64,000 nucleotides of DNA, taken from contig DATATM010000012.1 in assembly GCA_036268775.1 (NCBI GenBank), forward strand, positions 310,001-374,000, read 5' to 3'. The notes under the pieces were generated by a model. The model was not told the DNA's origin. It made no database searches and saw only the letters and a list, made by a program, of their open reading frames with translations. The position numbers and the translations under genes were made by a program. This document shows positions 34,747-43,040 of the stretch, piece by piece (the first letter of the stretch is position 1; each line of letters opens with the position of its first letter). This DNA is from DASZIT01 sp036268775 (GTDB taxonomy: Bacteria; Actinomycetota; Acidimicrobiia; Acidimicrobiales; RAAP-2).

Positions 34747-35667
34747 GTGCACTACGTCCTCGACAACTGGTCGCTGGATCCTTTCCAGTTCGTGGTCATC
34801 GCGGTCGTCTTCGCCCATGAAGTGGGGCTCGCCCGGCTCCGCCATCGCTCTGACCCGATCCGGACCCGTCGCCGGCGTCTGCATTCCGTCGCCTTCTACG
34901 CCGGGTTGGGGGTCCTCCTTCTGGCCGTCGAGTCACCGATCGACTATTGGGCGAGCGACTATTTCTTCGTCCACATGCTCGAGCACCTCCTCATCGCCTT
35001 CTATGCCCCCATCCTGATCGTCTTCGGCGCCCCCTGGATCCCGCTGCTGTTCGCGTTGCCGGTCGGAGTGCGCCGGACGGTGATTCGCTTCGTGCGGCTC
35101 GGCCCCTGGTCCTCCATTCTCCGACGAGTGGGGAGGGGGGTGAGCAGTCCGTGGTTCGCCCTCATCTCCTTCAACGTCGTCATGGTCGCCTGGCACCTTC
35201 CCGCCCTCTTCGATTTGTCCGAGCACAATCAGGCGGTGCACATCTGGCTGATGCACGGGAGCTTCTTCCTCACCGGGATGCTCTTCTGGCTGCAGATCAT
35301 CCCCTCCCACCCCTTCCGGTTGAAGGCCGCCCCGGTCTGGCAGGCCGGCGCCATCGTCAGCACCAATGTGGTGATGTTCGTACTGGCGATGGCACTGAGC
35401 ATCTTCAGCGCCACCAGCTGGTACCCCGTCTACCGCAATCTCCCCGGGGTCACCCTGTCGCCGTTCGCCGACCAGCAGATCGGGGCGGCCATCCTCTGGG
35501 TCTGCGGTGACTTCTGGGCCGCCCCCGCGCTGGTGGTGGTCATCAAGCGGGCCATCGACCAGGAGGGCTCCATCTCCAACGTGCTCGAACGGCTGGCTCA
35601 CCGCTCCGGCCCCCCGGCCATGGGCGAGTTGCGGAGGCGCCCGACCAACACCGTCGATACCGCCTGA
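34747..35667 (+). CDS. CtaG-type cytochrome c oxidase assembly protein (Caa3_CtaG)
   Basis: The 306-residue multi-span protein matches the Caa3_CtaG family, thought to bring copper to CuB of haem-copper oxidases. Visible features are DYFFVHMLEHLLIAFYAPILI, FNVVMVAWHLPALFDLSE with His, HIWLMHGSFFLTGMLFWLQII, and GAILWVCGDFW-like (here GAAILWVCGDFWAAPALV). The conserved histidines in the spans could be copper ligands. The GTG start at 34747 is preceded by GAGGAG-like purines; the frame before it is a shadow. It lies between the small membrane protein and the cupredoxin gene, with a hairpin and promoter in between. Confidence 0.9.
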   Translation: MHYVLDNWSLDPFQFVVIAVVFAHEVGLARLRHRSDPIRTRRRRLHSVAFYAGLGVLLLAVESPIDYWASDYFFVHMLEHLLIAFYAPILIVFGAPWIPLLFALPVGVRRTVIRFVRLGPWSSILRRVGRGVSSPWFALISFNVVMVAWHLPALFDLSEHNQAVHIWLMHGSFFLTGMLFWLQIIPSHPFRLKAAPVWQAGAIVSTNVVMFVLAMALSIFSATSWYPVYRNLPGVTLSPFADQQIGAAILWVCGDFWAAPALVVVIKRAIDQEGSISNVLERLAHRSGPPAMGELRRRPTNTVDTA

Positions 35668-35703
35668 CCCCGGAGGCCAACACCGGGAACCAAGGAGTCA
35701 AAC

Positions 35704-35718
35704 CCCCGGAATCCGGGG
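35704..35718 (+). terminator. Short GC hairpin between CtaG and cupredoxin genes
   Basis: CCCCGG and CCGGGG pair around a 3-base AAT loop, 36 bases after the CtaG stop. It could end the upstream transcript just before the promoter at 35733-35761. The stem is short and no T run follows. Confidence 0.45.
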
Positions 35719-35732
35719 CGGCGGGAACATAC

Positions 35733-35764
35733 TTGACCGGGCACATTGGTCGACATATCGTCGA
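35733..35764 (+). promoter_or_regulatory. Promoter of the cox operon with overlapping inverted repeat
   Basis: TTGACC at 35733-35738 and TATCGT at 35756-35761 are separated by exactly 17 bases and fit a primary-sigma promoter. The -10 box is overlapped by a perfect inverted repeat TCGAC-ATATC-GTCGA at 35750-35764, which would suit a repressor site. The start codon of the cupredoxin gene follows about 110 bases later, leaving a long leader with no open frame I trust. Confidence 0.6.
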
Positions 35765-35877
35765 TTTTGAAGGTCTTTGCAGAGTGTCGCAGTGCGTGGT
35801 GTCAGGGCCGAAGCAGAGGGGTGGGCCGGGGGTCCGCCTGACCTGATGCGGTCTTCGTCGACGGCATGGGAGTAGGG

Positions 35878-36555
35878 ATGTCTTTTGGGGCGAGGCTGGC
35901 GGTGGCCCTCGGGTTGTTGGTGGTGGCTGCCGGCCTGGCCGTCTGGGCGGTGGTGAGCTTCATGCTCCCGAACCCGGCGACCGTCGACTTCACCGTCGGC
36001 CAGTCGTCGGGGTCCACGGTGAACCTCACCGTCCAGACGGTGGGCAGCATCGGCTTCGGCCCCAATCCCACCTGGGTCTCCTACCTGGTGAAGGACCCCA
36101 GTGGTCAGTGGATCCATTCGACCATCTGGAAGGTTCCGGCCCACACCCGGGTCACCCTCACCATTGACCAGTACGACTCCGGATCCCCCCTCCGCAATCA
36201 ACAGTGGGGCCAGGTGTCGGGAACCGCCGGCGGGGTCGAGCTCCTCAACGGCAAGCCCCTCTCCGTCTACGACTCCAACAGCGGCAACGGGGTCGGTCAC
36301 ACCTTCTCCATCCCCACCCTCGGGATCAACGTTCCCCTGATTGCCGAGCCTTCCGACGACACCAATCTCTGCAGCCAGGCGCCCTGCACCCCCAACTTCG
36401 ACCACAACGTCATCAAGGTCTCCTTCGTGACGCCGGGGCCCGGTGAATACCCCTGGCAGTGCTTTGTCCCCTGCGGCCTGGGCTTCCTGTACGGAAACGG
36501 CGGACCCATGGGCACGCTCGGCTACATGGGCGGCTTCCTGGATGTGGCTGCGTGA
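35878..36555 (+). CDS. Membrane-anchored cupredoxin, CuA-like but incomplete motif
   Basis: A 225-residue protein with an N-terminal anchor (LAVALGLLVVAAGLAVWAVV) and a beta-rich outer domain. It has a His in GVGHTFSIPTLGI (about residue 142), a CxxxxxC pair in LCSQAPC and near the end a CuA-like loop: YPWQCFVPCGLGFLYGNGGPM. In CuA the pattern is C-x3-C-x3-H-x2-M; here Phe stands where the second His should be, so a mononuclear or altered copper site is more likely. It overlaps the subunit II start by 4 bases (GTGA), so it is made with the oxidase and may be its electron donor or copper carrier. Confidence 0.8.
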   Translation: MSFGARLAVALGLLVVAAGLAVWAVVSFMLPNPATVDFTVGQSSGSTVNLTVQTVGSIGFGPNPTWVSYLVKDPSGQWIHSTIWKVPAHTRVTLTIDQYDSGSPLRNQQWGQVSGTAGGVELLNGKPLSVYDSNSGNGVGHTFSIPTLGINVPLIAEPSDDTNLCSQAPCTPNFDHNVIKVSFVTPGPGEYPWQCFVPCGLGFLYGNGGPMGTLGYMGGFLDVAA

Positions 36556-37550
36556 CCATCTCGAACCCCGAGGGCGACGGCGAGGCGGTGGCCACGGCTC
36601 CTGCCGATGCCCCGGCCACCCCGGCGGGAAAAGAGCCCCATCCCCTCCGGCACATGGTGCCCATCTGGCTGGTCCTGTCCGCCGTCCTCGATCCCCTCTT
36701 CTACATCTATGTCGGGCCCCACATCCCTCCAGGGACGATGACCTCGGCGGCCAAGGACAACCAATTCGACTTCAACGTCCTGTTCCTGGCCGCCGTCCCG
36801 GTCCTCATCGCGGTGTGGGTCTATCTCGGCTACACGATGGTGATGTGGAGGGCCTCCCGCCAGAAGACGGCCGAGTCGGTCGGGGGAGTCCAGGCCCGTT
36901 CCCACCTCGGGGTGCAGGTCGGCTGGATCATCACCACCACCGTGCTGGTGCTCGGGCTCTTCACCTTCGGCACCGTCGAGCTGATCACCCACGCCGGATC
37001 GGGAGGGGGCGAAGGCCCGAATCCGATCTGGACCCCGACCTCCGCCACCGTCCTGCCGGTGCAGGTCATCGCCCAACAGTGGAAGTTCACCTACCGCTAC
37101 CCGACCTTCGGCGGCTTCGAGACCTCCCAACTGGTGGTCCCCGACAACACCACCATCGCCTTCCACGTCACCTCGCTCGACGTGATCCATGATTTCTGGG
37201 CCTACCAGTTGAGCATCAAGGCTGACGCCAACCCCCAGCAGGACAACGTGGCCTACACCACCACCCGCCAGACCGGTAGCGTGACGGTGCGATGTGACGA
37301 GCTCTGCGGGCTGTGGCACGGGGCCATGTTCGACTACGGCAAGGTCGTCTCCAAGGACGCCTTCATGGCCTGGGCGAAGTCGACGGAGGCCGCCACCGCC
37401 GCCAACACCAAGCTCCTGCCGCCATTCGCCTACACCTACGTGCCCGATGCCAACGGTGCCGACGGCGGGTTCTACCCCGACAACGTCGACCCCTACAGCA
37501 ACTCCGAGGTGTACGGGGCAACGCCCGGGAAGCCCTCTACGTCAAAGTGA
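36552..37550 (+). CDS. ctaC: Cytochrome c oxidase subunit II (CuA)
   Basis: The 332-residue subunit accepts electrons at CuA. It has two spans (VPIWLVLSAVLDPLFYIYV and WIITTTVLVLGLFTFGTVEL), then a cupredoxin domain with VIAQQWKFTYRYP and the full CuA set: His in DVIHDFWAYQL, and CDELCGLWHGAM (two Cys, Glu, His, Met). The Glu that reaches the Mg/Mn site is kept. No haem c motif (CxxCH) is present, so it is an aa3-type, not a caa3-type, subunit. The GTG start overlaps the cupredoxin gene stop. No lipoprotein signal is seen. Confidence 0.96.
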   Translation: MTISNPEGDGEAVATAPADAPATPAGKEPHPLRHMVPIWLVLSAVLDPLFYIYVGPHIPPGTMTSAAKDNQFDFNVLFLAAVPVLIAVWVYLGYTMVMWRASRQKTAESVGGVQARSHLGVQVGWIITTTVLVLGLFTFGTVELITHAGSGGGEGPNPIWTPTSATVLPVQVIAQQWKFTYRYPTFGGFETSQLVVPDNTTIAFHVTSLDVIHDFWAYQLSIKADANPQQDNVAYTTTRQTGSVTVRCDELCGLWHGAMFDYGKVVSKDAFMAWAKSTEAATAANTKLLPPFAYTYVPDANGADGGFYPDNVDPYSNSEVYGATPGKPSTSK

Positions 37551-37560
37551 TGGTTGCGCA

Positions 37561-39570
37561 ATGACCCTGACCGCCGAACGAGAGACCGAGGTCGTCTACC
37601 CCGATCCCACCCCACCGGTGCTCGGTGGGTTTCAGGGGCTGCCGGCCCGACCCGGCTGGTTCAGCCAGCACCTGGGCACCGCCGCCATCGGGGCGGTGCT
37701 CGGGTATCTCCTCGGCCACTGGCTCGGGAACATGGTGGCCAGCGGCTATCAGAACGTGTCCGACAGCGGGGTCAACGCCACCGCCATCACCGGGGGTCTG
37801 GTCCTCGGGACGCTCGGCTGGCTGCTGGGCATCGGGGCGCTCAATTATCCGCTGGCCAAGCTGGTCGGGTTCGAACCCCGACCCGACTACGAGTCGACCA
37901 GCTGGACCCGGTACCTGCGCTACACCACCGACCACAAGGTGGTGGGCCTCCAGTACGTGGTCGGCGTGCTGGCCTTCCTCTTCACCGCCGGGCTCCTGGC
38001 CATGGCCATCCGCACCGAGCTGCTGTCTCCCACCAGCCACATCTTCGGACCCGGGACCTACATCTCCATCGTGAGCGAGCACGGCACCATGATGATGATG
38101 ATGGCGAGCTCGGCGGTGGTGGGGCCGCTGGGCAACTGGCTGGTGCCGCTGATGATCGGGGCCCGCCGCACCGCCTTCCCCCGGGTGGAGGCCTTCAGCT
38201 TCTGGATGTTCACCGCCGGCTACATCGTCATCCTCTCCGCCTTCTTCTTTGGCGGCTTCCCCACCGGCTGGACCGGGTACGCGCCCCTCCAGACCCAGGC
38301 CGGCGGAGGCACCATGTCCTACCTGGTCGGCTTCGCCGTCATCGGGGTGGGGATGATGGCCGCCGGCTTCAACCTGGCGGTCACCATCATCAACTACCGG
38401 GCACCGGGGATGACCTGGAGCCGGATCCCGATCTTCGTGTGGTCCATCCTCGCCACCTGTGCCCTGCTCACCCTGGCCACCCCGACCCTGGTGGCCGCGG
38501 TGCTGTTCGGCATCCTCGACCACACCGCCCAGACCGCCTTCTACGTCACCGAGCACGGCGGGAGCTCGTTCCTGTGGGAGAACCTCTTCTGGTTCTTCGG
38601 CCATCCCGAGGTCTACATCATGGCGCTGCCGGGGTTCGGCATCGTCTTCGAGATCCTCCCGGTCTTCACCCGAAAACCCCTCTTCGCCTACAAGGTGGCC
38701 GCCGCCGGGATGGTAGGCGTCGCCCTCCTCTCCTTCTTCGTCTGGCAGCACCACCTGTTCCAGAGTGGGATCAACCCGGACATGCGGCCGTTGTTCATGC
38801 TGACCACCGAGCTGATCTCCATCCCGACCGGGTTCATCTACCTGGTGGGCCTGGGGACGCTGTACAAATCGAAGATCAAATTCGAAGTCCCCATGCTCTT
38901 CGCGCTGGCACTGTTCTTCAACTTCCTGATCGGGGGGGTCACCGGCGTCTTCCTCTCCGATGTCCCCGTCAACGTGACGGTGCACGGAAGCTTCTTCGTG
39001 CTGGCCCATTTCCACTACACCATCATGGGCGGCTTGATCTTCGCCCTCTTCGCCGGCCTCTACTTCTGGTTGCCGAAGATGACCGGGAAGACCCTGAACA
39101 AGAAGCTGGGGCAGATCCACTTCTGGATCATGTTCATCTTCTTCAACCTGACCTTCTTCCCGATGTTCCTGATCGGCCTGCTCGGCCAACCCCGTCGGGT
39201 CTTCGAGTACGCCGCGAACCTGCAGGCGCTGAACGACTTCTCCTCGGTCAGTGCCTTCATCCTCGGCGCCTCCTTCCTGGTCTTCGTGGCCAACTTCGTC
39301 TGGTCCATCTTCATCAAGCCGACCCCGGCCCCCAACAACCCCTGGAACTCGCTGGGGCTGGAGTGGCAGACCCCGACTCCGGTTCCCTATTACAACTTCG
39401 AACGGATCCCGGTGGTGCTGAGTGACCCGTACCACTACAGCGAGGCGAACCCCCCCGCGGTGGCCGACCTGGGCGAAGAGGGGGTGCTGGTGGCGGCCGG
39501 GGCTTCCTCCCCGGCGAAGGTCGCCGAGGATCCCCGACCGCCCGCCGATGGAGGGGAGACCACCCGGTGA
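37561..39570 (+). CDS. ctaD: Cytochrome c oxidase subunit I, with altered proton-channel residues
   Basis: The 669-residue catalytic subunit holds haem a, haem a3 and CuB. Present: haem a His174 (SEHGTMM), HPEVY at 348-352 with the Glu and cross-linked Tyr, HH at 397-398, AHFHY with haem a3 and haem a His at 483-485 and PRR for the propionates. Unusual: GAPDMAFPRMNN reads GARRTAFPRVEA, so the D-channel Asp is Arg203 and Asn is Glu210; the K-channel Lys (IPTGVK) is Ile426; the HD near the Mg site is HG. Two extra spans (about 36-105) precede the usual start. The ATG at 37561 is 10 bases after the subunit II stop. Confidence 0.95.
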   Translation: MTLTAERETEVVYPDPTPPVLGGFQGLPARPGWFSQHLGTAAIGAVLGYLLGHWLGNMVASGYQNVSDSGVNATAITGGLVLGTLGWLLGIGALNYPLAKLVGFEPRPDYESTSWTRYLRYTTDHKVVGLQYVVGVLAFLFTAGLLAMAIRTELLSPTSHIFGPGTYISIVSEHGTMMMMMASSAVVGPLGNWLVPLMIGARRTAFPRVEAFSFWMFTAGYIVILSAFFFGGFPTGWTGYAPLQTQAGGGTMSYLVGFAVIGVGMMAAGFNLAVTIINYRAPGMTWSRIPIFVWSILATCALLTLATPTLVAAVLFGILDHTAQTAFYVTEHGGSSFLWENLFWFFGHPEVYIMALPGFGIVFEILPVFTRKPLFAYKVAAAGMVGVALLSFFVWQHHLFQSGINPDMRPLFMLTTELISIPTGFIYLVGLGTLYKSKIKFEVPMLFALALFFNFLIGGVTGVFLSDVPVNVTVHGSFFVLAHFHYTIMGGLIFALFAGLYFWLPKMTGKTLNKKLGQIHFWIMFIFFNLTFFPMFLIGLLGQPRRVFEYAANLQALNDFSSVSAFILGASFLVFVANFVWSIFIKPTPAPNNPWNSLGLEWQTPTPVPYYNFERIPVVLSDPYHYSEANPPAVADLGEEGVLVAAGASSPAKVAEDPRPPADGGETTR

Positions 39571-40226
39571 CCGAGACCGCCAAGAAGCCGGCGTTGTTCA
39601 CGGAGACGCCCGAGGAGCGGGAGTTCGAGCTGCGGGCGGCGGTGGGTGCCTACTGGTCGGGCGGCCGACTGGTCATCGGCATGTACACCTTCCTGTTCGC
39701 CTCGTTGGCCTTCGCCTACTTCTACCTTCGGTCCAACAACGCCGGTCAACTCTGGCGCCCGGGGGGAGTCACCGCCCCGACCGGGATCGGCGCCGCCATC
39801 TTCGCGGTCACCCTGGCCTCCGCGCTGCTGGCCATCTACGGGCAGAGCCGGATGCGATCGGGATCGATCCTCGACTGGGAGGTGAGCGGTTGGACGTCGG
39901 TCTTCGGGGGCCTGGTCGCCGTCGGACTCCAGATCTGGCAACTCACCGAGCTTCCCTTCTTCCCCGGATCCAGTGGGTACGCCTCCTGTTTCATCGGGTG
40001 GGCGGTGCTGAACATGCTCCTGCTATTCAGCGGCATCTACTGGCTGGAAACCAATCTGGCCCTCTGCATCCGGCTGAAGCGCATCGACCCCGAGGAAGGC
40101 ACCCCGGCTACCTCCATCGGTGCCGCCGCCCAGCTCTTCCGGGCCAACGTCGAGTCCTGCACCTACTTCTGGGGATTCATGGCCATCGTGGCCGGGCTGT
40201 TCTGGATGTTCTTCTATCTGATCTGA
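39567..40226 (+). CDS. ctaE: Cytochrome c oxidase subunit III
   Basis: The 219-residue product with five membrane spans matches the short form of subunit III. It includes RLVIGMYTFLFASLAFAYFYLR, a WLETNLA region, and the final WGFMAIVAGLFWMFFYLI, as in bacterial subunit III. Its role is to stabilise subunit I and its proton uptake side. The GTG start overlaps the subunit I stop (GTGA), so the two are coupled. The sequence is divergent and lacks the usual first two spans of the mitochondrial form, which is normal for bacterial aa3 oxidases of this type. Confidence 0.88.
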   Translation: MTETAKKPALFTETPEEREFELRAAVGAYWSGGRLVIGMYTFLFASLAFAYFYLRSNNAGQLWRPGGVTAPTGIGAAIFAVTLASALLAIYGQSRMRSGSILDWEVSGWTSVFGGLVAVGLQIWQLTELPFFPGSSGYASCFIGWAVLNMLLLFSGIYWLETNLALCIRLKRIDPEEGTPATSIGAAAQLFRANVESCTYFWGFMAIVAGLFWMFFYLI

Positions 40227-40294
40227 CCCATTGATCGAGAGCCGGGGCGGAAAGTACCATCAGTAGTAGGCAGACGAGCGAGTTCGGACGGCAA

Positions 40295-40411
40295 ATGGGC
40301 GTTGCGACAGACATGTTCATCGGGGGCCAAGTGCTCACCATGGCTATTCCCCTCGGGACCCTGTTCCTGGTGTGCCTGTGGGGCTTCTTCCAGCGCCGCT
40401 CGCACCGATGA
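40295..40411 (+). CDS. 38-residue single-span protein, possible oxidase small subunit
   Basis: An ATG at 40295 opens a 38-residue peptide with a short polar start (MGVATDMFIGGQ), one span (VLTMAIPLGTLFLVCLWGFF) and a basic end (QRRSHR). Its stop overlaps the start of the second CtaG gene by 4 bases (ATGA), and it follows subunit III by 68 bases, so it is embedded in the oxidase operon. Small single-span subunits IV are known in bacterial oxidases, but I cannot link this one to a family by sequence. It is too short for standard gene finding. Coupling and span make it likely real. Confidence 0.72.
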   Translation: MGVATDMFIGGQVLTMAIPLGTLFLVCLWGFFQRRSHR

Positions 40412-41247
40412 CCGAGGGGACCGGGTCAGACCGGTCCCTCGATTCGCCCGCCGCCACCATCGACGACCGCCGCCCCCCACTGGCGGTCGGCGCCGCGGTC
40501 GTATTCATTGCCTGTCTGGTGCCACCCGTCTCCACCTACGCCCGGCGCTACGAGTTCGTCGAGGCCCTCCAGTTCTCCCTCCTGGCGGTGGCGGTGCCCG
40601 CCCTGGCGGTGGCCGGTTCCCCCTGGCGTCGTCTCGGCCTGGCCGCCGGCCTACCCCCGGACGACACTCAAGTGGGTGCACCGGTGGGCTCGCTCCGATG
40701 GATGGACGCGGTGGCCCGGGGTCGGCGGCGCCATCCTGAACTGGTGCGCAGCTTCGTCTTCGGGGCCCTGTTCCTCGGGGTGGTGACCCTCTGGCGGATT
40801 CCGCCGTCGGTCAATGCCCTGGTCGGGCACCCATGGCTGGTGGGGGTGGAGGCGGTCAGCTTGTTGGTGGTGGGTGTCGGCCTCTGGCTCGAGTTGATCG
40901 AGTCCCCGCCCCTCTCACCCAGGCTGTCCCGACCCAACCGGGTTGCCTTGGCCGCGGCCTCGATGTGGGCGGTCTGGGTCCTTGCCTACCTGGTCGGGCT
41001 GTCGCACGCATCGTGGTACCACGCCTACTCGCATCAGCCCGGGCGGGGGCTGAGTCTGGCCGCCGACCAGCAGTTGACGACCGGGGCGCTGTGGTTGGCG
41101 TTCGGCTGCGCCTTCATCCCGGTCATCTTCTCCAACCTGATCCGCTGGCTGCAGTCGGAGGAGGACCCCGACGTCGAGATGCACCAGCTGGTGCGGCTGG
41201 AGCGGACCCGGGGCCGCACCTGGGGCGGGGGCCAGACCTCACCCTGA
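40408..41247 (+). CDS. CtaG-like cytochrome c oxidase assembly protein (second copy)
   Basis: A 279-residue membrane protein with about 6-7 spans. It resembles the Caa3_CtaG fold at VSLLVVGVGLWLELIESPPLSPRLS and SMWAVWVLAYLVGLSHASWYHAY, then LAADQQLTTGALWLAFGCAFIPVIFSNLIRWL. The ADQQLTTGALW block is typical of CtaG proteins, whose conserved residues may bind copper. The start is the ATG at 40408, overlapping the small peptide stop. It closes the oxidase operon and converges with the minus-strand Sco pair. Its 110 N-terminal residues are divergent, so it may have a different partner from the first CtaG. Confidence 0.83.
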   Translation: MTEGTGSDRSLDSPAATIDDRRPPLAVGAAVVFIACLVPPVSTYARRYEFVEALQFSLLAVAVPALAVAGSPWRRLGLAAGLPPDDTQVGAPVGSLRWMDAVARGRRRHPELVRSFVFGALFLGVVTLWRIPPSVNALVGHPWLVGVEAVSLLVVGVGLWLELIESPPLSPRLSRPNRVALAAASMWAVWVLAYLVGLSHASWYHAYSHQPGRGLSLAADQQLTTGALWLAFGCAFIPVIFSNLIRWLQSEEDPDVEMHQLVRLERTRGRTWGGGQTSP

Positions 41248-41281
41248 ACGGCAGCCGGCGATGGGTGCCGCCGACCCGGGG

Positions 41282-41956
41282 TCAGGTGCCGACCAGGTGA
41301 GGAAGGGCGGGCAGATTGGGCATGGGCAGATTGGCACCGAGGATCTTGTCGGCGGTCTGGACATACCCATCGGCTTGGGCCCGATCCTTGGCCAGCTGAG
41401 CCTCCTGCTTGGTGAGGTCGGCCAGCGTTGACGCGCTCCCCGGGTTGCTGAACAGATTCTGGACGTCCTCGATGGCGGCCAGCGCATCAGACGTCACCCA
41501 GAGGGTGGTCACGCTCTCCACCTGCCCGATGTTCCGGCCCGCCGGTGAGCCGGTCGTCTCCACGTTGGAAAGGTCGAAGATGTCACTGTTGGTGAACGAG
41601 CAGGCGGACTGGTCATCCCGCAGCATGGTGGGGGCCTGGGACCGGTCAGCGGTGGACAGCTGACCGGTCTTCATGTCCTGGTAAATGGTGAATGTCTCCT
41701 GGACGGCGAACGCGCAACCCCCGACGTCGGTGTTGATGGTGTGCAGGATGCTGGTCTGGTCGGCGATGTCGGAGGAGACGGTGGTGTGGCTGGGCAGGTC
41801 GACGATCACCGAGGCGGCCACCACGACGACAACGGCGGCAGTGACCAGCACCCACACCCGCTTGTACCAGGGGGGCGGTTCCGGCGACTCGGCGATGAAG
41901 CCCTCCAGCTCGAACGGGACCTGGGGTCCGGATGGATCGACGATCTGGTCGGTCAC
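41282..41956 (-). CDS. Single-span envelope protein of unknown function, partner of Sco
   Basis: No family is recognised. The 224-residue product has an acidic cytoplasmic start, one span (VWVLVTAAVVVVVAASVIV, about residues 33-51) and an outer region with an alternating pattern: Cys residues in TDVGGCAFAV and DDQSACSF, about 35 apart, could form a disulfide. The C-terminal part is helical with Asp/Ala/Lys. Its start overlaps the Sco gene stop by 4 bases, so it is made with Sco and is probably part of copper handling for the oxidase. Confidence 0.75.
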   Translation of the reverse strand: MTDQIVDPSGPQVPFELEGFIAESPEPPPWYKRVWVLVTAAVVVVVAASVIVDLPSHTTVSSDIADQTSILHTINTDVGGCAFAVQETFTIYQDMKTGQLSTADRSQAPTMLRDDQSACSFTNSDIFDLSNVETTGSPAGRNIGQVESVTTLWVTSDALAAIEDVQNLFSNPGSASTLADLTKQEAQLAKDRAQADGYVQTADKILGANLPMPNLPALPHLVGT

Positions 41957-42885
41957 GATGGTCCTCCGAGCAGACTCGCGGCCGCCTGGGCCATTCCCTG
42001 GGCGAACTTCTGGATGCTGTCCGGAGGCAGGGAGAAGACGCCGAGTCGGTCCTCGTTGGCGAAGGGGGTGGCGCCCAACTGCAGCCGCCCCTCCGGATCG
42101 ATGAAGTACATGATGTCGGTGTGGGTCACCACTCCGGTGGCGTTGTCGATGGCGGTGGTGACGGCGTAGTTGCTCCAGACCCGGTTGAGGTCGGTGAGGG
42201 AGCCGTTGAGAAACGTGACATTGCCCAAGCCATCGAGGCCGGTCTGGGTGAGGGCGGGGGGAGGCGGGGCAACCGAGGTATCCAACGGGTCGGAGTTGAC
42301 CACCACGAAGTCGACCGAGGCGTTGCGGGGGCCGAGTAGTTGGCCGGTCTGGGTGATCTCCTTGGCCAGCACCGAGCAGATGTCATTGCATTCGGCGTTG
42401 AAGAAGGTGACCACGGTGACCTTGCCGGCGACCGCCGCCCAGGTCCACGGGTGGCCGTCCGGACTCTGGAGGGAGAGGGCGGCGGGGGGCTTGCCGGCCA
42501 GATGGACCAGCCCGATGAAGGCGGCCGGAGACGCGCTGATCGGCGGGGCGCTCGGAGCCCCCGGAGCCGGCGGCGCGGCCAGGTTGGTACCGGCCAACGT
42601 GGTTGGCGGGGTGTTGATCACCGCGGTGACCCCGGCGTTGCCGATCAGGTGCTCGACCAGCACGCCGCCCAACCCGAGGACCGCGAATCCGGCGACGATC
42701 CAGTAGACGAATTTGCGGGGAACCGGCACCGCCCCCGAGCGGAGGGCCGCCGCCCGGTCGACGGGGACCTTGCCGTTGGCGAACGCCGCCGCCCGTGCCT
42801 CCGGCGACAGCGGCGTCCGGTTTTGCGTGGTGGGCTCGTCGGCGGGTGCCACCACCGATGTCCCGTCGGGGGGGTTGCCGGTCAC
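41953..42885 (-). CDS. SCO1/SenC-family copper chaperone
   Basis: Sco proteins load CuA of subunit II. This 310-residue protein has a cytoplasmic, Pro/Ala-rich start, one span (FVYWIVAGFAVLGLGGVLVE), a long Pro/Ala linker and a thioredoxin-like domain with the CxxxC motif in NAECNDICSVL (about residues 167-177) and the copper His in GVVTHTDIMYFIDPEGRL. All three copper ligands are therefore kept. It is convergent with the oxidase operon and begins a two-gene unit with the next single-span protein. The length is greater than that of typical Sco due to the linker. Confidence 0.88.
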   Translation of the reverse strand: MTGNPPDGTSVVAPADEPTTQNRTPLSPEARAAAFANGKVPVDRAAALRSGAVPVPRKFVYWIVAGFAVLGLGGVLVEHLIGNAGVTAVINTPPTTLAGTNLAAPPAPGAPSAPPISASPAAFIGLVHLAGKPPAALSLQSPDGHPWTWAAVAGKVTVVTFFNAECNDICSVLAKEITQTGQLLGPRNASVDFVVVNSDPLDTSVAPPPPALTQTGLDGLGNVTFLNGSLTDLNRVWSNYAVTTAIDNATGVVTHTDIMYFIDPEGRLQLGATPFANEDRLGVFSLPPDSIQKFAQGMAQAAASLLGGPS

Positions 42886-43040
42886 CGAGCGATCCGGCTC
42901 CCGGGTTGGCTCTCCCGCAGCGCGTCCACTCCGTCGAGATTAGCCCTCGGGTCGCCAACTGTCGCCTGGCTCGACCTCCATTTCTGGGCCCGACCAGGGC
43001 GAACCGCGAGACGACCCCCGCCGGGAACGGCGAACCGCGA

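Noticed and set aside
37537..39435. 632-residue minus-strand frame opposite oxidase subunit I
   Set aside because: Shadow frame with low-complexity acidic composition and no motif.
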